From Adiantum capillus-veneris (lineage: Eukaryota; Streptophyta; Polypodiopsida; Polypodiales; Pteridaceae): a DNA stretch of 64,000 nucleotides. Position numbers and translations under genes: made by a program. The DNA is taken from contig CM043960.1 in NCBI GenBank assembly GCA_014529385.2, forward strand, positions 76,779,910 to 76,843,909. Reading direction: 5' to 3'. Position 1 is the first letter of the stretch, and each line of letters opens with the position of its first letter. Under the pieces are notes generated by a model that was not told the DNA's origin, searched no databases, and saw only the letters and a list, made by a program, of their open reading frames with translations. Shown piece by piece: positions 32,721 to 45,100 of the stretch.

Positions 32721-34301
32721 CTATCTGCCTTTTCTGCCACGTTCCTCAGCTGCTCTCGAACTCTCAGGCTTGTCATCGTCTTTATCATTCTGTTTTTTCT
32801 GTGTCTTTTTAGAGCACTTCGCAGAGATATGTCCATGTTCCCCGCATCCAAAGCACTTCCCCTCTCTGATGAAGCGAGCTCTTTCCTCAGGAGTAAGCTT
32901 GGGTCGTGCATCCTTTTTCTCCGGGTTGCTCTTTTTCTTTCTACTTTCATTCCCAGAAGTTTGTTCAGCTCGTTGTGTCATGGCCTCATCTGTGGGGTAG
33001 GTCAGACTGCCAGAGTGAATGGCAAAGCCCCACTTCGCATGACTCATCAACTCCTGAATAGAAGCTGACTTCTGTTCCAAGCAGTGATCTCGGATCTCTG
33101 TAGGTAGACTCAAGGTAAACCGCTCAATCTGTTCTCTGAACGAGATCTTCTTGAATGAAGAGGCGGGCAGAAAAGAGCTCCAGAATCTTTCACAGTAAGC
33201 ATTGATTGTATCTTTCTTGGTCATCCGAAGATGGTTCCAAGCAGCTCGTATATCTCGTTCATATTCTTGTGTCAACCAAGAAGAAATAAAAGCTTCTTAA
33301 ATTTCAGCCATTTAAATGGCGCAGTCTTGTTTAAAAGAAGCGTGGACCACCAAGTATGAGCATTCCCCTTAAAGTAAGAGGCAGCTCTCTGAATCTTGGA
33401 GTGCTCTGAATAGCAGCCTCTCGCGAAAGCGATGTCAAACTGCTGTATAAAAGACAAAGCCTTCGAAGCATCTGTATAAAAGACAAAGCCTTCGAAGCAT
33501 TTGAGTATCCTGAAAAAGTATCAAACTTGATCGAGTGGCCACCTTCCTTAAACTCTCGGACTTTCTTGCTTTTATCTTCGAGAAAGTCATACTGGTTAGC
33601 TTTGTAAAAATTCTTCTTGTTCGCATAAAAGTTTCCGTCATTGGAATCTGAGCTGTTTGTAGACGAGTCCTCAGTAGGACTGTCAGCCTCTGGGCGAGAT
33701 GTAGCATTCTTTGCCTTTTTCTTGCCCTTTCCGAAGCTTTGTTCCTTGCTTCGCTTTTTACCTTTTCTGTCTTCTTCGCTCGAATCTGAAGAGCTAGAAG
33801 AACTCTCAGATGAAGAAGAAGAAGAACTGGGTACTCCTTCAAATCGAACACGCTTCTTCCGTTTCTTTGCCTTGTCAAAAGTCGACTGACGACCCAAATT
33901 TTCCGGGAAGTCAATTCTTTCTTTTGCTTTTTGCTGTGCTTTTTGGCTTTCTTTTGCGCGTCAAAAAGCTGAGCAATCCGTGCATCAACCACCTCTTCTA
34001 ATTCCTTCTCTGAATATTTCTTGTGAGCAGAAGGTTTCTTGAGAGTGGGTGTAGTGGTTTTCTGCCACTGCGCATGCACTTCTCGAAAAGAAGTCTCGCT
34101 CATATATTTTGCAAATTTTGGGTCCTTCGCAAAATTGAGCATCATCTTCGTTGCATCGCCGATCAACTGGCGACGCTCCATCTCTTGCTGCTCCGCCTGA
34201 GTAGGCCGAGGCGGGCCATACTCTTTGCCGGAATCTTCGTTGTGATCCCTGTCCGCATCTCCAGATGCAGAGGGAGTCGACTGATCCTTGCGTGAAGCCA
34301 T
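32721..34301 (-). pseudogene. Element F1 gag (fossil)
   Basis: Gag starts at the Met near 34301 (MASRKDQST). It contains an acidic/Ser-Lys-rich stretch of Ser runs followed by EEDRKGKKRSKEQ (around 33720-33830), a gag core, and a CCHC knuckle CFGCGEHGHISAKC near 32820-32860. The same layout is seen in F2. The frame is broken. The hAT insertion follows just downstream. Confidence 0.88.
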
Positions 34302-34359
34302 AGGTGTCGCGGAAAAAAAAATTGGGGATCGAATTTCTCATAGAAGAGAAATCGGCCGT

Positions 34360-34371
34360 GCTCTGATACCA
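34360..34371 (-). other. Element F1 primer-binding site (tRNA-iMet type)
   Basis: TGGTATCAGAGC on the minus strand, one base inside the LTR end at 34373. Confidence 0.93.
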
Positions 34372-34372
34372 C

Positions 34373-34875
34373 TGTAACAGACTTGGACTTTCCAAGTCAA
34401 GAATCAATCACGAAAGCACCAAATACTTCAAAACAATTGGCCCGACGGAGTTCCATGCCTAGAGATATTGGCCCCAAAGACTGGCGCCCCTTTCGGTATT
34501 TCTTTTTGTATTAATCAGTTCAAAGTACAAGAGAGTGGGTCGGGATTCACTCTCAGACTCTGCGTCCAGATGCTCTGAGAAGTGAGGCCCTCACCACTAA
34601 TTTAAAGGTTACAAGGGATGCCCAAAAGCAGAGCCCCAAAAGCTTCAAATCAAAAGCAATTGCTCTCTCTCTCTCACAGAGAGTCAAAACTTGAAAGAAA
34701 AAGCATTCTCTTCTCATTGTGTAGCGAAAAAGCAAAATTTGCGTCGCTCATCATTTTCATCCTCCGCGATTTCCGGAAATTAGGGTTTTTGGCAGAAATT
34801 AGGGTTTGCAGGAATTTTAGGGTTTCTGGCAGAAATTAGGGTTTTTGCTGTCCGCCACGTCATCACTTTGTGACA
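34373..34875 (-). repeat. Element F1 5' LTR (503 bp)
   Basis: Ends in TGTCACAAAG on the minus strand at 34875, next to the AGGTT duplication. It carries the D/E/F shared block at about 34469-34506 and several AAACCCTAA motifs at about 34778-34845. Confidence 0.93.
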
Positions 34876-37116
34876 AGGTTTATCAGAAATTTTGCAGAGA
34901 TAGCATCGCCTCTTCACGCTTTGCAAAAGAAAGAGGTCACTTTCAGATGGACCCAAAAAGAAATTTCAGCTTTTAGTCTCTTAAAGGAAAAGTTGACTTC
35001 AAATCCAGTTATTGTTTTGCCAGATCTCAAGAAGTCATTTGTGGTCCAGTGTGACGCGTGTGGTAGTAGCATCGGAGCAGTGTTAATGCAAGATGGACGG
35101 ATAGTAGCTTATGAAAGCCGAATTTTGCAAGGGCCAGAGAGGACGATGCAAGTCTATGAGAAAGAGCTCTTGGCCGTGATTCATGTGCTTTCTAGCTGGA
35201 AGCACTACCTCTTAGGTGCTGATTTTGTTGTCCAAACAGATCATCACACCTTGTGATACTTCTTGACATAGTCAAAGTTATCCGAAAAGCATGTGCGATG
35301 GGCAAACATTCTTTCCATGTTCCACTTCCAGATTATGCATGTGGGAGGTAAGAAGAATGTTGTGGCTGATGCATTATCAAGAAAGCCACAAATTTCAGCT
35401 GTGTCAATTCCTTATCATCATGAGTTAGATGACATGAAGGAACAGTATACTGCTGATGAAGATTTTGCAAGGATCTTTGAACAATTACAAGAGGGGCAAC
35501 ATCACGAGCACTACCTCCTCAGAGATGGTTTTATGATGATGTATGGCAGACTTTGTGTCACTAGGCCACTGCGACATAAGGTCATGGAAGAGAGTCATGT
35601 CCCACCGTATGCAGGGCATCGTGGCAATGATGCAACAATTAAAGCGGTAGAGACATTCTTCTATTGGCCTACCTTGAGGAGAGACGTGGATGCCTTTGTG
35701 CGAGCATGCATAGTTTGCCAAAAGGTCAAGTTTGACAGGCAAAAGGCCATAGGGTTGTTACAACCACTGCCGATTCCGGATAAGCCATGGGAAAGCATTG
35801 CTATGGACTTCATCTTTGATCTTCCAAGAACTCCAACAGGGAATGATGGTATATGGACCATTATCTGCAGGTTCAGCAAGCAGGCCCATTTTATCCCTGT
35901 CAGGAAGAAGATAAAATCTGATCAGATGGCACGCTTGTTCATGTACAATGTGTAAGTACCATGGTATGCCACAATCGATTATCAGTGATCGTGATCCTCG
36001 CATGACCAGTTTGTTTTGGAGAGGATTGTTTGAGAACATGGGCACTACACGCAAGTTCTCGTCTTCGTTTCATCACAAACCGATGGACAGTCAGAAGAGG
36101 CTAATTCTACTGTCTTAGATCTGCTGAAATGCTGTGTGTCAGATAATAAGGGCAAGTGGGAACAGTATTTGCCTATGCTTGAGTATGCGTACAATAATAC
36201 GGTGCATTCGTCTACTGGCAAAGCACCTTTTGAGATTGTTGAAGGCGGCAAAAAGGTTCCTCCCATTCTGCATACAAAGGACAAGATCTTTGAGGTAGAT
36301 TGATATGTTGAGAACATGGATGAGATGTATAAGAAAATTAAAGTTGCCTTGGAGAAGACTCAGGCAAAGCAGAAAAAGGCTGCTGATCGTCACCGTCGTG
36401 AATTGCTACTATCACTTGGTGATTGGGTTCTGTTAAGGTTCGAAAAGGCAAGGTTAAAGAAGATGAAGGGCAAGGAACGACTGTTTCCTAAGCTCAATAT
36501 GCGTTACTATGGGCCTTTTCAAATGCTTGACAAGATTAGCGATGTGGCTTATAGGTTGAAATTGCTTGATGCATGGAAGATTCATAATGCGTTTCACATG
36601 AGTCTTCTAAGACCCTTCGTGGGTGATGTGCCAGAAGATATGCCGGATGAGGATCAGCCAGAAGTTGAGGAACTTGATGAGATCCTGGTACCTGAGCAAG
36701 TTTTGGCACATAAGGATAGAAAAGTTAAAGGACAAGTTGCAAGATGCTATTTGGTGAAGTTTAAGAACTAACCGTCTATGGATGCAAAGTGGATGGAAGA
36801 GCATGAACTGTCAGAGTCACCAAATGTATTGCAGCTTTACCTTGAAGCCTTTGGGTTACAGCCTACTTATGCCCCAACCCAACGTGTGCAAAGGAGGGGT
36901 AATGATAGAGCTAGTACATCAAATGTACATATGAATTCAGTGTAATAGATGGAAATGACAAAAGTATGAAGGTCTCATTAAGTCATTTGTATCTATGTGT
37001 TATGACCTTTCTTGCGGATACATGCGATGATAAAAGAGTGTTAACAGCACAAAATCATCAGTGGCGTGTATTTATGGTATGCAATCGAGGACGTTTGCGA
37101 TTTCAAGAGGGGGGTA
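34876..37116 (+). pseudogene. Element D pol, second part, and 3' untranslated part (fossil)
   Basis: Continuation of the RT frame after F1. The parts are the end of RT at about 34880-35000, RNase H to 35270, integrase finger and core at about 35590-36100 (HRGND...CIVCQ; MDFIFDLP), the integrase C-terminal part at about 36180-36600, and a chromodomain-like tail near 36690-36830 (EQVLAHKDRK). Several breaks are present. The untranslated part 36900-37116 ends with a purine run (TTTCAAGAGGGGGG) before the LTR. Confidence 0.88.
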
Positions 37117-38696
37117 CGTCACGGGGACATGGCAACTGTTAACTATGTCACGAGGACGTGGCAACTGCTAACTTTAGTTGTTGGTTTCTTTCCAATGGGT
37201 TTTGTTTTATTTTTGAGGCCCTCTTCTTGAAGTAGCAAATGGTCGGACATTGTATGGCCAATGTGAACGGTAGTTTCACCCGCAGATGGGTAGTGGTCGG
37301 CATTGGAATTCTATGGTAAGAGGATGTCTAGGCTCAGAGCAAGATCATATAGGTCCCTCCATCACACTTAGCAAGTTGGTGGATACTAGGAACTCAATAA
37401 AGGCCTAAAGTCAAGGTGTGACTACCAACAGAAAGTATCCGACAGTTGGGCCACATTGCACTTTTGGATGCGGTCCCAATGAGGATAGATGGTCAGATGA
37501 CCACAGGAAGCCCAATGGAATCATTTCCTAAAATTTAGGGAACTGCTATTTTGGGCCGTGAAATGTGTTCGCGTCATTACCTCTGGTATGACTAGGGGAA
37601 CATTTTACAACTTTGCCGCGAAGTCAACTGAGCGACTAGTCGGGAGATTTTTAAGCGGCAGACTCGAAACGGGAAAATGCTTGTAAATGCGCCAAGTGGC
37701 AAAATTTCATGAACTTGCCTCTTCCAGAAAAATGGGCGCTGAATTTTTAAGCTGGGAAGAGCCTCCTTTTGCATTTTGTCACAAGTGAAGAGCTATGGAG
37801 TGCTTCCTTTTCCCCTTATGTACAGTGCGGTGCCAGGAGTGATGCCCTGCACGCTACGCACTGCTCTCTCTCTCCCCTACGAGCAGTATGTTATGCCCCA
37901 CTAGTGGGCTTTTCATTTGACCAATGTACAGTTATGTGGGTTCATGCGCAATTGCCGAGGCAAGAGCCTCTTGCACAAGTACTGGATTAGCTAGCGGCTA
38001 ATCCCCCGCAGGTACAGGTGAATTCGGAGAGGTTTCACGTCAAAAATCTCATCCGATTCAAAGGGCAAGTAGCCCTACAGGTGCGGGAGCTCGAGGTCTT
38101 GCTACAGATGCGACCGACACCAAAACAGGGAATTACAGCCTGCTGTGTATTTTTGTAGGTTTAGGGTTTCGGCCCTAAACAGACCCTAATACCCCCAGGA
38201 GGTTCGGGGACGCGAGGGGACCGCTGTACAGGTGAACTGGCGCATTTGCGGGGCAGAAAACAGAGAATTCAGCGTGCTGCAGATTCTTGCCAGGTTTTGC
38301 AAAGTGTTCGTATGCGTCGGGAAAGTCACCTATTGCGTGGGGATATTGACTGTGAAGCGTCCTAGTACAGTTATGCTACCGAAATTGGGAGTACAGTTAT
38401 GCTACCGAAATTGGGCCAGAACAAGTGTTTCCTAGCCTAGGTTGTGCGGGGCAGCTTGTAGGAGATCACAGGTTTTATTCCCTTTGTTAAAGAATAAAGA
38501 AATACCAAAAGGGGCGCCAAATTTGGGGCCTATAGGTTGTCGGCGTCTGCTCGGAGCATTCTAGCTCCCGAGCCGTGTATGTACTTAGGTGTTAATCCCC
38601 GTTACAGGTTACCTTTGTAAAGTACTTTGTGTGTGTCTACAGTAAAGATTTTCGGGTGAAAGCCAACGCCTACCGCTCCACCACGGGCCGGTTTCA
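37117..38696 (+). repeat. Element D 3' LTR
   Basis: 1580 bp, ending GGCCGGTTTCA before the second GCTAG. It carries the same duplicated start, hairpin (38159-38180) and shared block (about 38499-38537) as the 5' LTR, plus a local tandem duplication at about 38355-38420. Confidence 0.92.
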
Positions 38697-38701
38697 GCTA
38701 G

Positions 38702-39035
38702 CGCTGGGTTTGCTTATATACAAACTTACTCGATTTGCCCTACCTACTTTCCAACAAAAGTCACTTAAAAATAATAAGTGAAAAATGTCAAAAAGAGGTA
38801 AAATAGGCTAAATGCACTGGAAAATTTCCCTGAAGGATTCTGATGGGAATGCTTATGATCATGCTGTGTGCAACCAGAGGATATGCATCTACACTAAGTG
38901 TCTGGGCATGCATGGTCTACGAATAGACTCACAAAAGTGCTAGATCACTTCTAATCTAGACTGACTGGACTGACTGAACCCTTGTCCTGCTGTAGCTTGT
39001 CCACGGACACATAGGGTTGGATGCGTCACGTGACA
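38702..39035 (-). repeat. C2 5' LTR, outer part
   Basis: Family C LTR sequence continuing from 17943. It ends at 39035 with the terminal palindrome, one base altered. Confidence 0.9.
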
Positions 39036-39465
39036 GTGCGAGTGTTTCATTCATGATCGTTTCCTGTATTTTAGTCAGCGTCTTTATGTGATTCCCTTGC
39101 CTAGGCATGACATCTTGTACGTTGAGCACGTTTCACTCATGAATGAACACGGATGTATTCGGATTGTTCATGAAAAGTATGCATTCAAGGAAGTCACATT
39201 CCATGTCTCTTCCTTGGAACGACACAGAGAGTGGGGCCTTCGGAGGAGGGTTTGACAACTCTTCTTGTGTCGTATTCTCTTCTCTCTCTATCTCTTAGTC
39301 TCAACACCTTCATTCACAGTGTTTATCCACTTGGTTTGTGTCCATTGGAGTCTCTCACTAAAGGAACGGAAGGCTCTCCCTTCCGTAAGTAAAAGGAACC
39401 GTTGAGCACAGTTCGGAGTACTCATCTTGAGCAAAGTTCAACATTCACTTCCTCTGCACCTTACA
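39036..39465 (+). mobile_element. C3: family C fragment (internal scrap joined to an LTR end)
   Basis: Positions 39036-39227 match the C-terminal ORF part of family C on the plus strand (compare about 50875-51075). They switch directly into the last 240 bp of a family C LTR, which ends in CA at 39465. No primer site follows, so this is a 3' LTR end. The internal switch is a deletion or repair junction. Confidence 0.82.
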
Positions 39466-40272
39466 AATACTGTCTCCAGATGCCAAAAAGGAGCATGATG
39501 TTGGATCTGAAGCAAAACTGCTTTGAGAATATTTGGTTGAAAAAAAAATATGCTCCCTTTTGCAAATTAGATATTCCTCCACCTATAGGCCACTTCCGTG
39601 AAGCAAGAGTACAATTGATTCAGGAGTAAAAACACTATATGGCTTGCCAGGTTTATTCAGAAGGTAGCTGTTCGAAGCACAACATATGATTGCAACTGTA
39701 CTCCATGGTTGATGGACTCTTTGCCAATGTGAGGTTCCCTCTGGTGCTTGAGTGGAAATGGGAGCTCTAGAGAGGCCATGCAATTAGAGAATAAAAGAAA
39801 GCAACAAACAATGAAGCTGACTAAGTTATGAGTGAGCCTCTAATAGGGCTGAATTGACAAGGGTTTGAGGCCTGAATTGGATGGTTGATTTGAGAGGCGT
39901 CAGGATTTTGAAGGTTTGCTTAGCAGTGGTGGCAGCCTTATCCACTTGAAGAGGGAAGAGAAGTGATGCAAATTGAATGAAGCTATAGATAATAGTGGAT
40001 ACCTTAACATCACCAGGGATATTGATTGGAGAGGTTAGGACAGACCTACGAGTCAGCAAATACGGTGCTGAGTCAAGGTTTTAGCCTCTTTTGAAAGACA
40101 TGTCCAGGACTTCTTAACTTAGCTTTCTATAGAAGAGGGTTTTGCAAAATGTAGTATTTGTCTCCATCCAATTTGGAGTTTTATGAAGATCCTTAGTTGG
40201 GCCACTAGATGCTGATACAATTGCTTCACTCGTGTGAGTTTGACAAGGAATGCCATTGTTGATGTCTTCTGT
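39466..40272. other. Unassigned DNA left of C5, possible gene fragment
   Basis: About 800 bp with no match to the repeats here. On the minus strand, the frame coming from 52880-53010 on the far side of C5 reads on without a stop across the TCTGT target site for about 50 codons, to about 40110. A second minus-strand open stretch covers 39826-40059. This suggests C5 landed in an ORF or exon, but the protein is not recognised. Confidence 0.45.
40268..40272 (+). repeat. Target-site duplication of C5, left copy
   Basis: TCTGT, repeated at 52875-52879 after the 3' LTR. Confidence 0.93.
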
Positions 40273-40793
40273 TGTCACGTGACACATCCAACCCTATGTG
40301 TCCGTGGACAAGCTACAGCACAAGGGTTCAGTCAGTCCAGTCAGTTTAGATTTAGAAGTGATCTGGCACTTTTTGTGAGTCTATTCGTAGACCGTGCATG
40401 CCCAGTCACTTAGTGTAGATGCATATCCTCTGGTTGCACACAGCATGATCATCAATATTCCCATCAGAATCCATTAGAATCAGTTAGGGGATTTTTCTAG
40501 TGCATTTAGCCTATTTTCCCTATTTTTGACATTTTTCACTTATTAATTTAAGTGACTTCCCAACAAAAGTAGGTAGGGCAATTTTGCTAAGTTAATATAT
40601 AAGCAAACCCAAGTTAGCACTCAATGGCAGAAGAGGCAGTAGGAGCTCCACGCTCAACAGGCAACTTCTTAGCTGACACCCCCAGGAGACCTAGCATTTT
40701 GCAGATCCAGCATCACCTAGCGTTTTCCCCCATCAGATCAGCCTCGGCTACCGCAGACAGCCCCAGCGTTTTTGCAAGAGATCAGCAGATCAG
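40273..40793 (+). repeat. C5 5' LTR, first part
   Basis: Begins with the palindrome TGTCACGTGACA and is broken at 40793 by element E. It resumes at 48845 after the repeated ATCAG. Confidence 0.93.
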
Positions 40794-42132
40794 TATAACC
40801 GGCCTGTACAACGTAGAGGGCGGTACTATTTCAATTACCTGTTAATTTTACACAGAGAACTGAGAAGGGAAGAGAACACAGTTACGTCCAGCGACTAGAA
40901 TGTCACTACGCACACGTGACCGACACCCTGTAGGCCCCAAAGACTGGCGCCCCTTTCAATATTTCTTTATTCAAATTAAGGTAGACGATCCGACCACTTA
41001 GCACAAGCTTTCACAAAGCTGTCCAAACCTGGCGAGGGCTGAAAACGCAAGTTTTCGACCTGATTTTGGCAGCATAACAGCGCAAAAACCCCTGTAGGTC
41101 AAAAGCACTTGTCTAGGACGGATTCCCTTGCTATCTGGAAGCTTTCTGGTGAGCTGTCACAGAAATTCAGCGGGCTGTAATTCGCTGTTTTTCACTGCCG
41201 GGTGCCCAAAAGCCTGTACACGCATCCCAAGGCTCTCACGAGGATCCCTCGGTGTTCCCTTGCAGTTTAGGTGCGAAACCCTAAACCTGCAGAAAAACAC
41301 AGCAGGCTGTAATTTTCTGTTTCGGATTGTTTTTAGCGGAGCGAACATGCCCACGCGTGTCCCAAGGGCTCCCGCACGCAATGGGACAGTTCCCCTGTGA
41401 ATTGGACGAGTTTTCACGCGAGAAAACTCTCCGAACTCGCAATCTTTCGCGATGGAACTGTGCGTAGCTGTGGGGGATTAGCAATTAGCTAATCCGGTTC
41501 CTGTTCAGAAGGCTCTTGCCTTGGCAAACGCGCATAAACCCCCAGAACTGTACATGTTCATCTGAGTAGCCCAACTAGTGGGGCATTACCATATGTGCCA
41601 AAGGGGAGAGAGAGATGCACGAGAGCGTCATCGCGCTACATGAGACAGAGGAGAAGGCAAGATTTCCATTAAAGCTGTAGACCTGCACCCACTACTCACA
41701 CACACACTGTAGTTCACTTATGAGTCAAATCAGCCTCCTCTCTCAAATTGGGCGCCCCCTCTTGCTGATGGAAGTGGAAAACTGCACCAGGAGCCGCCAT
41801 GTGTCCAGTTTGCCCCTTTTGAGTTAATTCTCTGGTTCCCACTGACCTATGAAGTTATAAGTGACTTTTTGAGTGGCCCAGACTTCATTTGGCGCGCACA
41901 GGCTTCCATACTCATCAGAATTCAGTGCTAACTGGCCCGACCAGTCCCAGACCGACCGACCCAAACTCCCGTTGTGAGAAACCTATTCGGCCGCAGCCGT
42001 TTCACACTGGCCATGCAATGCCCACTTGCACCTTTTCAAGGGTTCCGAGGAAAACAAGTAAAAATAAAATAAATAAAAATATATAGTACGTATTTACGGA
42101 AGGCAACAGGAAAAATACACCTCCCGGTGACA
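40794..42132 (-). repeat. Element E 3' LTR (1339 bp)
   Basis: Near-identical to 47496-48839. Over the first 330 or so bases I count about 15 differences; other stretches look closer. It carries the D/E/F shared block at about 40929-40970 and a telomere-like 7-bp stem at 41265-41286. Confidence 0.93.
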
Positions 42133-45100
42133 CACCCCACCCTTGAAATACTACAAGCGACCTCGCTTGCATGCCAATAATACATGCGGTATCTCCTGAT
42201 ATCACATATACTCTATGATGGGAATCCAAGATATACATGCTTCCGGAAATGTAGCGTTGGACGATTAAACAATCCCACCAACCTGGCTACGACACATATA
42301 TCAAGCATAGAAGCCTTCTAGTGTACTCTCAAGCACAAACTTCTCTAGCTAAATTCTGTATGGAAAGAGTAGAAACAAGTGCTTAACTACTCTCTTGAGC
42401 ATCATGAACCATGCTCTTGCCTTGCTCTAGAAAAAGCTACATCAAGTCACTGTGGGTTCCATCTGAAAGGCTTCAAGAAACAATTGCAATAGCTGAGGTG
42501 AATCAACCAATTCAGACTCTTCCATCCATTTGGCATCCAACGATGGATAGTTCTTGAACTTCACCAAATAGCGTCTTGCAACCTTTCCTCTAACCTTTCT
42601 TTCTTTATGTGCCAATATCTGTTCAGGAACAAGGATTTCATCCAATTCTTCCACTTCGGGTTGTTCCTCATCAAGCATATTCTCTGGCACATCACCAACA
42701 AAGGGTCTTAGAAGGCTGACATGAACCCTACTGGTAGCTTTAATCTGTAAGCTACATCACTGATCTTTTCTGAAATCTGAAAAGGACCATAATATCGCAT
42801 ACTGAGCTTAGGAAACAAGCGTTCCTTGCCTTTCCTTTTCCTTAACCTGGCCTTTTCAAAGCGCAAAAGCACCCAATCACCAAGTGAGAATACAAGTTCA
42901 CGACGATGACGATCAACAGCTTTCTTTTGTTTAGCCTGAGTCTTCTCAAGAGCAATCTTTATCTTCTTGTATGTTTCATCCATATCTTGCACATACTTGT
43001 CTGCCTCAAAAATCTTGTCCTTAGTCTGCAAAATGGGCGGGACTTTCTTCCCTCCTTCCACTATCTCAAATGGTGCCTTACCTGTTGACGTATGCACAGT
43101 GTTATTGTAAGCATATTCAACCAATGGAAGATGGTGTTCCCAAGTTGCCTTGTGCTCTGACACATAACATTTGAGCAGGTCCAGCACAGTAGAATTTGCC
43201 TCTTCTGACTGTCCATCAGTTTGCGGATGTCACGAAGAAGAGAACTTTAGCATAGTGCCCATGTTCTCAAACAATGCCTTCCAGAAAAGACTCGTCATAC
43301 GTGGATCCTTGTCACTGACAATTGACTGAGGCATCCCGTGATATTTAAAGATATTGCTCATGAATATCTTGACCATGTGTTCTGGCTTTATCTTCTTCCT
43401 CACAGGAATGAAATGGGCCTGCTTACTGAACCTACAAATGATAGTCCAAATCCCATCATTGCCTGTTTGCGTCCTTGGAAGATCAAAGATAAAGTCCATT
43501 GCTATGCTTTCCCATGGCCTATCTGGGATCGGCAATGGCTGCAACAATCCCGGTTGCTTTTGTCTGTCAAATTTGATTTTTTGGCATACTAAGCATGATC
43601 TTACAAATGTGTCAACATCTTGACGCAAAGCTGGCCAACAGAAGAATGCCTCAACCCCTTTCACTGTCGCATCAATTCCACGATGCCCATCATAAGGTGG
43701 AGCGTGACTTTCCATCAAAATCTTTGGCTGTAACTGCTTAGTAACGCATAACTTTCCATGCATCATGAGAAAGTCATTCTTAAGCATATAGTGCTCATGA
43801 TGTTGCCCATCAACAAGCTGGTCATAGATCCTTGCAAAATCTAAATCTTCAGCATATTGTGTCTTCATTTCATCTAGTTCACAATGGTACGGAATTGACA
43901 CTGCTGAAATTTGGGGCTTTCGTGACAACGCATCAGCCACCACGTTCTTTTTCCCTTGCACATGCACAATCTGAAAATGGAACATTGACAAGATGTTTGC
44001 CCATCGCATGTGCTTCTCAGACAGCTTCGTCTGTGTGAGAAAATATCGCAAGGTTTGATGATCCGTTTGGACAACAAAATCAGCCCCTAGCAGATAGTGT
44101 TTCCAACTAGTGAGAGCATGAATTACTGCCAGCAATTCTTTCTCATAGACTTGTGAGTTCCTTTTAGTCTTCAAAAGAATTCTGCTCTCATATGCGACTA
44201 CTCGGCCATTCTGCATTAGAACTGCACCAAGACTATGGCCACACGCATCACACTGAACCACAAAAGGTTTCGAAAGATCTGGCAAAATGATTACCGGATC
44301 TGAAGTCAGCTTCTCTTTCAAGTGTTTGAACGCTAAAATTTCCTTGGCTGTCCACTTGAAAGTAACTCCTTTTCCTTGTAGTGCATGGAGTGGAGAAGCA
44401 ATCTCAGCAAAATTTCGGATGAACCTCCTGTAGTAGGAACATAAGCCTAGAAAGCTTCGAATGTCATGTACGGACTTCAAGTTTGGCCATGACCTAATTT
44501 CTTCCACTTTAGCGGGATCCATGCGTACCCCATCCTTTGAAACAATGTGCCCAAGGAAGTGAATCTCTTGCAAAAAGAATTCACTCTTCTTTGCATTAAT
44601 GAGTAGCCTGTTCTTACGTAACTCGTTGAAAACTGCAGTCAAGTGATCCCTATGCTCCTCTTCAGACTTCAAATAGACAATCATGTCGTCAAAGAAGGTA
44701 CCCACGAAGTTTGTATGTGGTCTAAAAATTCTGTCCATCATTCTATTAAACGTGGCAGGAGCATTTGTGAGACCAAATGGCATAACAAGAAACTCATACA
44801 GACCAAATGTTGTCCTGAACGCAGTCTTATGGACATCTTCTGGACTAATGCGTATCTGATGGTACCCACTCTTTAGGTTTATTCTTGTAAACAATGACGC
44901 TCCCTCAAGCTGATCAAGAATGTCATCTATCCTCGGTATGGGGAACTTGTTCTTGATGGTATTCTTATTCAAGGCGCGATAGTCAATGCACATGCGCCAT
45001 GAACCATCCTTCTTCTGCACTAAGAGTACAGGCGAACAAAAAGGGGATGAACTGGGCTGAATCAGCCCCTTCTCTAAAAGCTCGTTGACCTGACTCATAA

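Larger units (their letters stand above)
24608..34875 (-). mobile_element. Element F1: Ty3/gypsy chromovirus nested in D
   Basis: Minus-strand LTR element bounded by TG...CA and the 5-bp duplication AGGTT. The 5' LTR is 34373-34875 and the 3' LTR 24608-25124. The primer site is at 34360-34371 and a purine-rich run (plus-strand CCCCCCTCTTGAAAG) lies at about 25127-25141. Gag is at about 32840-34301. It is then split by a hAT transposon at 28751-32684, and protease to integrase follow at about 25721-28742. It is the same family as F2 at 53489-60292. The coding parts are broken in many places. Confidence 0.93.
17944..38696 (+). mobile_element. Element D: Ty3/gypsy chromovirus carrying nested insertions
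   Basis: Plus-strand LTR element with the target duplication GCTAG at 17939-17943 and 38697-38701. The parts are a 5' LTR (17944-19459), a tRNA-Asp-like primer site after it, gag (from 19558), protease, RT, RNase H, integrase, a chromodomain-like tail, a purine-rich run at 37101-37114 and a 3' LTR (37117-38696). The total span is 20.8 kb, of which 10.3 kb is the nested element F1 and about 1.9 kb is a second interruption in gag. The coding parts are broken in more than five places besides the insertions. LTR differences (several percent plus length changes) suggest an older insertion than E. Confidence 0.93.
15326..39035 (-). mobile_element. C2: family C LTR element split by element D
   Basis: Minus-strand non-autonomous element. 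The 5' LTR is 17042-17943 continued at 38702-39035, after removal of the inserted D element and one copy of its GCTAG target duplication. The primer site is at 17029-17040, the leader at about 16620-17028, and the ORF region at about 15365-16615. The 3' end is missing at the 15326 junction and may be the C1 piece at 7251-7579. The element contains no pol domain. Confidence 0.87.
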
